Positions 24,182 to 34,540 of a stretch of DNA of 64,000 bases are shown in pieces (the first letter of the stretch is position 1; every line of letters begins with the position of its first letter). The notes beneath the pieces were generated by a model. It had not been told where the DNA came from, searched no databases, and saw nothing but the letters and a program-made list of their open reading frames with translations. Origin of the DNA: Agrostemma githago (taxonomy: Eukaryota; Streptophyta; Magnoliopsida; Caryophyllales; Caryophyllaceae); contig OY288242.1 of NCBI GenBank assembly GCA_958450325.1, positions 69,062,062 through 69,126,061 of the forward strand, written 5' to 3'. Both the position numbers and the translations under genes were made by a program.

Positions 24182-24439
24182 CTGTAATTACATCCAAGAA
24201 TATGTTACAGCTAGTTGCCACTCTGCCACAGTCGTGAAATGTATGAATTCAAACAACGACATCAGAGCCTTAATCTCAAAAAGAGTTGGGGTCGACCAAC
24301 ATGAATCAATATCTTAAATCGTCATCCAAAAAAATAAAAATAAAGGTATGAATTCAAACATTCTAGATAAAAGGTATGAATACTAAAATATACTCGAATT
24401 AGAACTACATTTCACTAACAACCACCAATTATACAATGT

Positions 24440-25012
24440 GCCTCCTACCAAAATGGCGGTGCGAGCATAAAAATCATAGCTTTGGTCCCTTCTAACTCAA
24501 TAACACAAACATATGTCGGCCCCTCTTTTTTCGTCATCCAGGAATACTGCAAGCGATCGAATCCACTCTTTGATGGCATCTGTTATGTGTGGAACAACCT
24601 TCAAACAAATAAATGCATCAAGCTAAGACTAAGTCACTAAGGCCATGTTCTTTTGGACTAAAACTGACTGAACTTAACTTAACTGAACTTAATTTAACTG
24701 AAATTGACTGAAATATAGAGACAAAATATGTCTCCTGAAGCTGAACTGAACTGAAACTGACTAAATATAAGTCCAAAAGAACAAGGCCTAATTATGATAT
24801 ATCAAGTCACCTGTAGATTTTTCCAAGATAATCACCTCTTTGCTCTCATTATCAAGAACACACTGCAATGAAATAAATATGTTAATTACTTGAAGCAAAT
24901 TGTAGTCATAAGACTTGATATAGCTAATCAAAAATTTGATTGGAAGTCACCTGGTATATCATCTCGGTAGTAATGTTGTTGTCATTCCATACCATTTATT
25001 TGCGCTGCAAAA
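24440..25012 (-). pseudogene. Captured fragment of a CTP synthase gene
   Basis: Three minus-strand blocks match consecutive parts of the CTP synthase amidoligase domain: NDNNITTEMIYQ followed by GTGACT (25012-24951), corresponding to RDNNITTGKIYQ; a 52-bp exon (24862-24811) homologous at the DNA level to the next coding stretch but frame-shifted; and VVPHITDAIKEWI..GPTYVCVIELEGT (from 24598). In the living enzyme, which makes CTP from UTP with glutamine, this region borders the nucleotide site. Introns are retained and the frame is broken. A Tourist-like MITE at 24641-24788 lies in the second intron. It is adjacent to, and in the same orientation as, the CPN60 fragment. Confidence 0.8.
24641..24788. 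mobile_element. Tourist-like MITE, 148 bp
   Basis: TIRs GGCCATGTTCTTTTGGACT and, inverted, GGCCTTGTTCTTTTGGACT are flanked by TAA (24638-24640 and 24789-24791). The interior is made of ACTGAACT-type repeats. The same TIR type as the larger element at 2159-3896. Confidence 0.85.
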
Positions 25013-27447
25013 TATTAAACACACAAAACCTAGTAAATGGCAAGTAATGAGGGTCGAACCACTAAGAAGGACTAACTAACTAAAAGTCAAGAGTACAAAT
25101 TACTAAATTAAATTAGTTAAATGCTAACACAAACTAAACCGATGATAAAAATACAAACAAGACAATGAATATAGACAATGGTGAGAACACGGCGACAAAA
25201 GACAAATAGGAGGGTTTGGGTATATTTCTAAACTACTAAATAAAAAAATAAGAGACGCACACTAGATAAAAAAAATCAGTATTGGATAAAACTCAATGTA
25301 ATTTCTGTTACTAAATCAACTTAAACAATGTTGGCCAAACAATGAATATCAAACAATAAACATTAATAATAAATATAGGATAGAGAAATGGATAGATTAG
25401 AGAAGGAAGATAGAGTCTTACGATGTCAAAGTTGTCAACTTTGAGTAATTACACTAAGAAACGGAGGGTTAACTCTCCATACTTAGTTACGCAAATATTT
25501 AAATTACTAGATGTTGGTTCTTAGGGAGATAGACAAAAGGAAAATAAATGAAAATATGTAAAATTCTTTTGTCAAGATTGTCAACTGGTGCATGTATTTT
25601 TTAGAAGAAGATGTGTGCCTTACCTTTCTAAATGATAGCTGGCCTACATAAATGAGCGTCAGCTCCTCTCCTTGTGTTTGCTGAAACACTGACCAAACTA
25701 CCAAAGCAAATGCAAGTTGGCCTTTTCATGTTATACAATAACACTAAACACGGAGCAACAATAAGACTTAAGATAAATCGCATGCTACTATTGCTTTTTG
25801 GAGCAGCCTGCCTACACCGCCTCAAGCTGAAATCACAGCCTTCACAAACTCCAAAATACACTACTCAACTTTAAATAGGAATGCACACATACGGGAATGT
25901 GATAAAGCAGCGTACACAAGCAGCCATGTTGAAAATCGCAACCTAGTTACAGCCTTTGCAGACTAAATGGTGGTCATTGAAGATAGCCGAAGCATACTGC
26001 ACTAGTCACACAGCATGTGGTGTACCTCTGCCTCGAATAACATAGCCTGCATCAACCAAAAGCATGTTGCTACTACATCAATACAACCTATAATCGTGAA
26101 GAAAATACAGTAGCTTCTACATTTAATTCATTCGTTCAACAACTTCTCACCCATGGCTTGAATTAATTCAGAAATGAACTTGTGCATTCTTAGTATATCA
26201 CAGTCCTGCATCAAACTGACATCTATGAGTCAGGTATCCTTAACTCGACTTGAATATGCCATCGTCACAGTCCTGAATGAACATCTATGAGTAAGGTAGC
26301 AAACTGGCTGAAGATAATGACAGAGGTTATATGGTCGACCAATGTAACCCAAATATTAAAGTATCCTCTATGAGTGTATCACACAAACCACTTAGTTTAT
26401 CTTATGGTACTAGGCACTCTCGATTAGACACAATTTTCATTTTTGGTCAAATAAAAACAACTCTTTGCGGGTTGCTAACACAAGTGTAAGGGTACGTACA
26501 TACATCCGACTCTCTTTACCTCAAAAATTTGCACGCAATTTGCGAGAACCAGCAAGGCATTGGGATAATGTCATCATTGTTGTTCTTGTATTTCTTGGCC
26601 TTCATTAACTGTTTCTCAAAACCGACAAACTATTATGTTTTGAAGTAAAAAATAAATACCACTAAATTTGGGCTTGAAATAGTGAGAAACATTAGTAGGA
26701 CCAATAGTTTACTTGATGCAACAGGGATGACGATAAACATGTGATTTTGTCATTTTTAGGCTAGTCATAGTAATGAAACAATCATTACCGTCCAGCATCC
26801 AAACTTAACATTCCTACTCAATAAATTCCATCAAACACATAAATAATGAGATAATCTAACCTCAGACTGCCCAAATTTTAGCGAAAGTCAAAAAAATCCG
26901 ATAGAAGTACTTAATTCACCGATATTGGGACAAAAGTAATCTTTCAAGTAACATGACAACGATAAAAAAACCCTGAGGAAGGACATTGATCGATTGCAGG
27001 TGGAAGGTGACAGACGACGTGATAGTGTTGCTACCCGTGAATCCGTGATGTCCCTTTGAGTTGAGATTGGTTCCTCCCTAGGTTTTAGGAAGATGATTTG
27101 AGAACTATACAGTGAGAACTGAGAACCGAGACGTTGTAATCACGAAATAAAAGTTAGAGTAAATATTAGGCTAAGTGTTTTTGTTAATTAGAATAATTGG
27201 GTGAGAAGTTTTTTAGGGTTTTTTTTTGCTTTCTAAGGAAGATGATGAATTGAAGAGGCGGTGAATTTAAAAGGGATTTCAGAAAAGCTTTTCATTGGGG
27301 TTTAGTTTTTCAAATACCCGCTGAACTAATGCGAGCGGTTAAGTATAATAAAAAAGTACTAAAGTAAGATGGAGGGGTGATTTTAATTCGACGCTTGTAA
27401 AAGCGACGAGGACAAAGTGTCAGTATTTTAAGGGAATTGTAGTAGTG
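25013..27447. other. Right half of the CACTA element, no gene recognised
   Basis: AT-rich DNA with short frames on both strands (for example 25628-25874), none showing a family motif. A GGGTCGAACCACT stretch at about 25048 resembles LTR U5 or intron sequences elsewhere in the window, so further captured or inserted fragments are possible. The last 80 bp are the CACTA subterminal repeats and TIR. Confidence 0.5.
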
Positions 27448-28509
27448 TTGGGTCGGAAAGATAGCGCGAGCTCTTCCTTGTCATGGCTTCTAAACCGGTA
27501 ACACATACTCAATTTCTTAGCCATGCTTTATTACGTCGCTGTGGTATCGATGAGTCTATGGAGCAGTTTTTTGATGGTACTGGTATGGGTGGTCTATTTA
27601 ATATGAATTTACCCACTTATAAAGACTTAACCCTAGAATTCTTTAGCAGTTTTCAGTATAATGAGTCTACTGCTACAATAACATTTAGATTGATGAATCA
27701 GACTCATACCTTCCCCCTCCGACTGTTTAGGGATGTTTTTGGCTTGGATTTCGGTAATGTTTTTAGTGCCCCTGATTGTTTTAGTCATCAGCAGCTTTGG
27801 TATTCTATTACGGGTCAAGCTCTGCCAGCTCGATTTAAGTGTGTCCCGAGTCAGGCCATTCAACATCCTATAATTCGGATTTGGCAAAGATTTGTTTCTG
27901 GGTCAATTTTTGGTCGTCATGAGCATAGGGCTGTGACAAAAACTGAAATTGAATTGATCGGGATGGCTCTTAATGTCCAATCTCAACCCTTATTTGATTT
28001 AGATATTTCTACTCTAATCATGAAGCATTTTAGTTTAATTGTTACTAAAATAGGGCGCTTAAAGTCGATTAATGGTGGAGGATTAGTGACTCATCTTGCC
28101 CGGACTCTATTACGAGGTACTTTTGATGAGAATAACCGGGTGCCTATTTCAACGGAAACTGTGTATACTGCTAGTGATTTTCCTGCAGGTTGGTTTTCCG
28201 TAAATGCTGATAACAAATATTTATGGCACTTTGCTCCGGGTCAATCTCGTCTTCTTCCCGATCCTTCTTTACCGGAGCTGTGGCAGAACCCACCAGTCGA
28301 TGACGATATCCCACCTCCTGCCGCACCTAGTTACTTACTTACCGTTACCCCCGGACCTACTCCACGGGGTAACCAAGGTCGCACCACTTTTGAAAAAGGT
28401 GAAGGTTCGGGTTCTCGTCAAGCTTCTCAGTTTCAGGTACCTCGTCCGCAGGCTCCTTCTCCGCCCTATCAGAAGGCCGTTTGTCCCACCTACAGGTACT
28501 TTCTATCCG

Positions 28510-30140
28510 TGATGGTGGGATTTGTCGTGGATCCCGCCGATCAAATAATATACCAACCGATCGTAGTGGGTAGCTAGGGTAAGTCGGGTCGAATCCACGG
28601 GGACGGTAAGAGGCGTCTAGACTAAGGTCACCCAAATACAAGACTAAGTCAACGAGCTAAACTCAACTAAAGTAATAGGAAGGAGAAGAAGGTTAAGGCT
28701 ATGACTACGGTAACGGAGAAAACAAACAAGGAAAACGGACTAGGATTAGGTCGGGGTCAAAGGGGTAACGGAATGGTCGAGGAAGAGCTAGAGTGAAGGA
28801 GGTAGTAGGGTAATCTAGGTATAGTCCGGGATCTCGCAACTTAGACTCACCTAGAGGTTCCACCTAAAACCCATCTTGGCGATACACATGACAAACGGGG
28901 CTACTAGCGTGTTATTGTGGCCTAGATCGCATCCGGGCTCTCGCAACTTAGACCGACCTAGGGGTCTTCCTCACCGGGCTCTCGCTACTTAGTGAGGGAA
29001 CCAAACCCACAAGCAAACTATCACCCACAAGAGAAAAGACAAGAAAAACAAGTAATTACAATTACTAGTCACTCAAGCATTTCAACAAACATGTAATATG
29101 CATCAAATCAAGAGGAAACCCAAATCTTCCACCAACATCTCCAACAAACCCTTAATCATCCAATTAACACCCTAATCACCCTACTAACCCTAGCAAGAGT
29201 CTACTCAAACATATCTAATGTAAAAACTAACATAAACAAGAAGAATCAACACAAACATCAAAACAAACATAAACAAACTAGTGATAACTATGAACTAAGA
29301 AGTAAGAACAATAAGATGAACAAAGATTGAAACTTGGATGAACAAACAAGATTAAGCGTAAACAAGGATGAGAAAGATTATATCAACTACTAAGGATGAA
29401 AAGGAGAACACTTGCATAGAAGAAAACCCAAACAATTCCACTGAGGTTGTCAAGCTTGATAGATTCTTCAAGAGATCCAATAATACAAGAGTAAAACTAG
29501 GATTAACTACTAATTACCAACTAATCTACTCTAATCTAAGCTAATCTAACCTAAAATAGTCTAGGGTTTAGTGGGAAGTGAAGAACATAAGCTTAACATA
29601 ACAAGGGAAGAGTATATATAGGGTTACAAGAGGAAGGGAGAAGAAAGGAAACAAAGCGCGGCAGCAGCACGCCCTTCCCGGCCGGGAGGAGGTGGTCCCG
29701 GTCGGGAAGGAGTCGGTCCCGGTCGGGAAGGACAGAACACAACAGCTCCTTGTTTTGCTCCTTCATCCCGGACGGGATGAGGCCATACCCGTCGGGGATG
29801 AGTCTTGTAGGCCTCCAATATGATCTTTTTGGTTCCTCCTTGCTTCACATGGACTTCTCATCGATTCTCGAGACTCGGGATCAGGTCTCGGAGGCTCGGG
29901 ATTGGGTCCCAAGGTCTCGGGGTCGAATCCAAGGCATCGAGTGATCGTTCCTTCACTTCGTTGGCTCCGAAAAGTGTATGTATTGAGTCGGAATCGCTCC
30001 AACTCTTCATGAATGGTCTCGGGAACCTGAAACGAACTAGAGGAAGCATAAGTAGCCCATAAATCGCTCCCGAGGAGCGATTCCACAAGGAAAATGGGAC
30101 CAAAACACTACGAAATAGGCACTACAAACTACACTTATCA
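28510..30140 (-). mobile_element. Solo LTR, 1631 bp, in Athila ORF2
   Basis: The plus strand begins TGATGGTGGG and ends CTACACTTATCA, with a perfect 5-bp TSD ATCCG (28505-28509 and 30141-30145). The minus-strand orientation is shown by the U5-like block GGGTCGAATCCACGGGGA (plus-strand reading) near 28586 and by a minus-strand TATA box at 29613-29620. No internal region remains, so it is a product of LTR-LTR recombination. Confidence 0.88.
29613..29799 (-). promoter_or_regulatory. Solo-LTR promoter module: CCCGGTCGGG palindromes upstream of TATA
   Basis: Minus-strand TATATATA is at 29613-29620. On its upstream side lie CTTCCCGGCCGGGAG (29674), two GTCCCGGTCGGGAAG (29695, 29716), CATCCCGGACGGGATG (29764) and a decayed fifth copy (29786-29799), i.e. 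54-180 bp before TATA. Confidence 0.55.
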
Positions 30141-30544
30141 ATCCGCCTCCGCCGGGTTATACGGAGATGCTCCATTTGATGAGGTCGATGTATGTCGACC
30201 AACAGCGAGCCTATTATCCACATCTCCGACAGCTTCAGCAGCAGGGTCAGCTACAGCCAACTGATCACCTACCCTCTTGGTTCGGTCCTGACAGTTCATT
30301 TCAAGGACCTACCGGTCCACCTCCTCTTGGTCAGTCCAACTTCGGGGTGTAGTATGACTTGTATAGCGGTGTCAGCTACTATGGACACGATGATGCATAT
30401 TCCTGCCATGATGCTTCCTTACATGAAGGTAATACTTTTGCTGATGAGACTCGACATGGTGGTCGAGAGTTCGTGGACCTTGTGTCTAGTCCGGAGGCAG
30501 CTGAGGACGATTACGACATTGATGGGTATGGGTCTGATTCTTAG

Positions 30545-32113
30545 TCCCGGTTAGTTGCTGGTTTGGGGGAACTTATCTGCAGTACATATTTTGTCGGTAC
30601 CTTCTGTTACTCTTTTTGTCCTCCTCCATTCTTTGTTATACTTTTTGTCCTAAACCCTTAGTTATTGGTTCACAATGGGGACATTGTGTGATTTGGTTTG
30701 GGGGGGGTGTTTTATGTGTTTATTTTTATGTTTATTTCAGTTCTTCATAAAAAAAAATGTTTTTTTTCCGTTTTTCGTGTTTTTGTGTGTTTTAGTATAG
30801 AGTCGTGTCGGCGATGATGACATTGCATTTGTCGCATGCTTTTCCCTAGTTCTTTGCTCTTTCTTGTGAATGACACTTATTTCTCGTTATTTGAGTTTAG
30901 TATTTCTTTAATCTTGTTGTCGATTATGTTTTGAATGCCAAATGAGTCAATTGACCTGTTGTCGAGTAAGCTACTTAAATTGTGAGACTTAGAGCCTTAA
31001 ACTGATGACATCTATGATCAGTTTCATATGGGTTTAGAGTAGTACTCCTTAGACATGTATCATCAAATTGTATAAGCATGACATTCGTCTCTTAAATACA
31101 TGTATGCATTTGGTTTATGATTTTAGCACATGTAAAAGAGGCACTCCCTTTCTTCTATCTTATTCCCATGAACTCCACATAACCATAATTTGACCTGTTT
31201 TGACCCGTTTATTAACTACATGCCATATTTGCCTACCCTAGTCAAGCTAGTTTGGTTAATTAAACGGAATTGTTTTTTTTTCGGGTGAAATTTGGTACTA
31301 TGTCATGTTGATTGGAGAATGGAAAAAAATGATGAATGATTCAGAAAAAAAATTCAATGAAAGAAAAGAAAAAGAAAGGAGATAGTTGGAGAGAAAAGAA
31401 AAAAAAATAAAGTGAAAAAAGAAAAAGGAATGTGTTTTTGCTTTGAGAAGAAAAGAAACTAATTTCTATATTTTCGTAGTTGTTGGTACGAAGTCGGTTA
31501 TGAAAGGATTAAGAAAAAAAATATAAAATGGTGCTTGGTACTACGTGTAATTCTTTTGATTGAAAGTTGGTTGAGAATGGAATGAGTATATTGTTGGTTA
31601 CGGTTGTACTAGCTTGACTTTTACCTCCACATATCCAAATCGTTTTACCCCTTCTTACCCAGTTAGCCTCACTTTAACCATATGTAAGTCCCCGACATGT
31701 GTTTTGGTCCGATTGAATGTATATGTGTGGTTGGTAGAGATTGATATCATGTTAGATTGCATGCATGTTCTCGTAAGTCGCAGTTAGGTGAGTGTTTTGT
31801 CTTTCCAATTTTACAGAAACTCACAATATTGCCCTTATTGAGTGCTGAGTGTGAACCGTGAGGAATCTCGACACAGATGGTTATGCAAGATTAAAAATTT
31901 TGGCATTGGAATATTAATTGGGACTTGGTTTTTGGAATTCTTTGGCTCTTCATCTTTTGCTTTAGAATTTGTTTATTTAGCCTTGGTGTCATTTGCTTGT
32001 TAAGAGTATTATATTTGGGATGGTGCATGTTGGCGAAGTTTGCTCTGAGCCACCATTATGTTGTTCGATGTGAGTTTGCTTGGGGATAAGTAAGGGTTCG
32101 GTTTGGGGGGATT
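30545..32113 (+). other. Athila 3' noncoding region and polypurine tract
   Basis: No gene. It contains the Athila-type block GGGGACATTGTGTGATTTGG (30676) followed by a G8 run, a purine-rich stretch at 31320-31440, and the polypurine tract GGTTTGGGGGGA at 32100-32111 immediately before the 3' LTR. Confidence 0.75.
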
Positions 32114-33334
32114 TGATTAACGCAGTTCATATGCATATTTAGTCTCATTTTATCCTCCGTTTTACCGATTTCACATGCCTTAGGAATAGTTTAGTAGCCT
32201 TTTATCCGTAGTTTGTTATGCTAGGTATTTCGTTTATGTTTTGGCAGGAAACATAGCAAAAACCGGAGTTAAGAGCTACAAGTGAAGCAAAAAAAAGAAA
32301 AACCAAGGCAGCAAGGCGGACAACGAAGGCCGAACCGGTCGGTTCGTTTTCGTACCACTCGGTTTGTTTGTGAACCGAGCGGTTCGCGATGCGTTAGAGA
32401 GGCTTTCCTATTTTCCGAAGAATCCTTATTCTACCTTAATTAGAATCCTATGGGATTATTTTATTAAACTATATTCTATTTCCTAATTAAACCCATTGTA
32501 ATAAGTATAAATACCCTTCTGAGGGTTAGGTTTAAGGACACTTTTGGATTCATTCAAAAACTTTAGTTTTAGTTTTATTATTAACATCGGAATTCTGCAA
32601 GCTTGTAGCGATACTTTTTAGCTTTTAATTATTATTCAATCTTTCAGTTCTTCATAATCGGTATTTTTCCCTTTTCCCTTATTTTTATATTAACTTCAAT
32701 TATGCTTAATTATTTTGTTGTTTCATCTTTCACCATGAGTAGCTAATTTATTTATCTAGGTTTGAAGGGGATTTGTGCTAATTGAATTGGGGATGTTAGT
32801 TTAATTACTTATTTGATTGATCATTCATATGTTATTGCCTTACTACTTGTCTTGCATCGTTGTTTGATTAGTTTGAGACGTTGAACTAGTTGAATGTTTA
32901 GGAACCCGAACCTAAGATCGAAAGCCTGGTGAGGGTAGACTTACAAGTAAGTGGGTAGGATAATCTGGTAAGTTGCGAGAGCCCGTCAGAATCTATCCTA
33001 AGGTTGACATAAGATCCGAAAGGCCGTGTCTTTGCCCTAAATAACTATGATTGATTGATTGAATTATTAATTAACTTTACCCAATTTAATTACATAGTGA
33101 ACCGTAAGACCCTAGATCTCTTTTAATATTGTTAGAACCCTTAATTTACATTACTGCAATAGTTTAGAAAAAACAAACACAAACAACTCGGAATTAAAAT
33201 AGTTTAAAATCAATTATAGATAATTTGCAATATTCATCCATCTCTCTGTCGTTCGACCCTTACTTGCTGCTAGCTATTTGTTAGTCGTTAGTTAGGTTTA
33301 TTTTGATATAGGTGATACGACTTTAGCCTTATCA
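32114..33334 (+). repeat. 3' LTR of the Athila element
   Basis: 1221 bp, TGATTAACGCAG to TTAGCCTTATCA. Nearly identical to the 5' LTR apart from scattered substitutions and one deletion of about 42 bp between two ACCGGTCGGT repeats at about 32340. A small number of differences implies a moderately recent insertion. Confidence 0.93.
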
Positions 33335-33553
33335 GACACGAACACGAACACGACACGACCCGATTTGTTTGCCATGTTTATTGGGATGCCGTATATTGGA
33401 AAGCTCATAAATCATGAATAGAGAGGAAGTTGAGATTATAGATATTGTTTCGGTTAATTTTCTGGAGACCTCTATTTCAACTCATGTTCTGTTGATTGTG
33501 GTGCATCTCACTCTAGTGAAATATGTTTGTGGATAAAATGAATACAAAGCCTA

Positions 33554-34540
33554 GTGAAATTGTGGATTTTGATTTTTGCCATGTCATTTGAGGACTTAGT
33601 AAATTGTAAAATATTGTATAAGGATTTGTCCGTATTTATTGGTGATCATGATTTTGAGGCCGACTTGTTAGAATTCTTATTAGCTTACTTTGATGTGATT
33701 TTAAGGATGTATTGGCTCGGATCTCATCGAGCTAATATTGATTGTGGATATAGTAAAGTTTCCTTAAGAGGATCTAAAACTGTGAGAGTATCTTATAAGG
33801 GTCGTGTGAGAGGTCTTAGGGTGCAACTTATTTCTTCTATCAAGCTAAAATGACATTTATCTATGGGAGTTTGACTGATTTTATGTCATATAAGGGGTTT
33901 GAGGATTGAATATCTTGATTTGAGTGAAGTTCTAGCAGTAAGTGAGTTTGTTGATGTATTTTCCAAGGAAATACTGGGAATGCCTCTAGCTAGAAAAGTT
34001 GTTTAAATTTACCTAGTGCATGCCAGGAACAGGTCCAATAGCCAAATCAACATACCGTATGACACCCTTAGAAATGTAATAACTTAAGAAAGAACTAGAT
34101 GAACTGATGAAGAAAGGATATATTAGGCCTAGTGTTTCGCCTTGAGGTGCCCCCGTTTTATCTGTGGACAAAGAAGGATGAAACTTTAAGTTTTGTATTG
34201 ATTATTGGGAATTGAATCAAGTTACTATATAGAATAAGAATCCCTTACCTAAGATTATTGATTTATTTGACCAGTTGAAGTGGTCATCTGTTTTCTCCAA
34301 ATTTGACTTGCGATTTGGATACTATTAATTGATGATACCGTTTGAGGTTATACCTAAGACTATATTTTCTACTAGACATGGCCATTGTGAGTGTACCGTG
34401 ATGCCTTTTGGATTGCCTAGTGCACTTAATTTGTTTATGGATTTGGTGAACCGAACTTTGAGGACTTATCTAGATATATATTTGTTTTAATATTCATTGA
34501 TGACATAGTGATTTATCCAAATAATGAAGAGGAACATTTG
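33554..34540 (+). pseudogene. Heavily decayed Ty3/gypsy pol (protease-RT part)
   Basis: The first open piece (33554-33853) is followed by fragments in shifting frames: DVFSKEI, IAKSTYRMTP, KKELDELMKKGYIRPSVSP, GAPVLSVDKK, then degraded FCIDYRELN- and MPFGL-like stretches and IFIDDIVIYPNNEEEHL. This is the order of a chromovirus-like RT. Many stops and frameshifts mark it as old. It ends abruptly after EEHL at about 34540, where LINE sequence begins. Confidence 0.75.

Larger units (their letters stand above)
21996..27447. mobile_element. CACTA (En/Spm) element carrying host gene fragments
   Basis: The ends are CACTACTACAA and TTGTAGTAGTG, flanked by the 3-bp TSD TTG (21993-21995 and 27448-27450), exactly as expected for CACTA. 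The left subterminal region (22018-22360) has many copies of TCTCGACGCTTTT-like motifs in both orientations, and the right end has GACGCTTGTAAAAGCGACG. No transposase was recognised. The interior carries minus-strand, intron-containing fragments of a CPN60 gene and a CTP synthase gene, plus a small Tourist-like MITE. It is therefore a non-autonomous, gene-capturing CACTA of 5452 bp. Confidence 0.92.
21854..30544 (+). pseudogene. Athila second ORF (env-position, ATHILA-family protein), split twice
   Basis: The ATG at 21854 opens a basic, Ser-rich N-terminus. The frame is cut by the CACTA element (21996-27447) and resumes at about 27451 in the same frame, with one TAG just upstream of MASKPVTHTQF. 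The main body (27483-28470) contains LPTYKDLTLEFFSSF, LRLFRDVFGLDFG, LWYSITG and ALNVQSQP, typical of the plant ATHILA ORF-1 family encoded after pol in Athila elements. A frameshift near 28470, then a solo LTR (28510-30140), separate the Gln/Pro-rich tail (30146-30352). A TAG at 30350-30352 interrupts a last acidic segment ending at 30544. The function of the family is unproven; the position has suggested an envelope-like role. Confidence 0.85.
12856..33334 (+). mobile_element. Complete but decayed Athila (Ty3/gypsy) retrotransposon
   Basis: Two LTRs (12856-14118 and 32114-33334) with TGAT..ATCA ends are flanked by the perfect 5-bp TSD GACAC (12851-12855 and 33335-33339). Order: 5' LTR, tRNA-Asp-type PBS, gag, protease, RT-RNaseH, integrase, spacer, second (env-position) ORF, long 3' region, PPT, 3' LTR. 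Of the 20.5 kb, about 8.6 kb is later insertion: a hAT element (19274-20749), a CACTA element (21996-27447) and a solo LTR (28510-30140). Frameshifts and stop codons in gag, RT, RNaseH, integrase and ORF2 make it non-autonomous today. The Athila assignment rests on the PBS, the gene order and the ATHILA-type second ORF. Confidence 0.93.

Noticed and set aside
23746..24317. Plus-strand ORFs of 66 and 73 codons in the CACTA element
   Set aside because: They are antisense shadows of the minus-strand CPN60 exon blocks.
29624..30103. Overlapping ORFs on both strands at 29624-30103
   Set aside because: They lie in the palindrome-rich part of a solo LTR, where dyad symmetry opens frames on both strands; no protein family is recognised.
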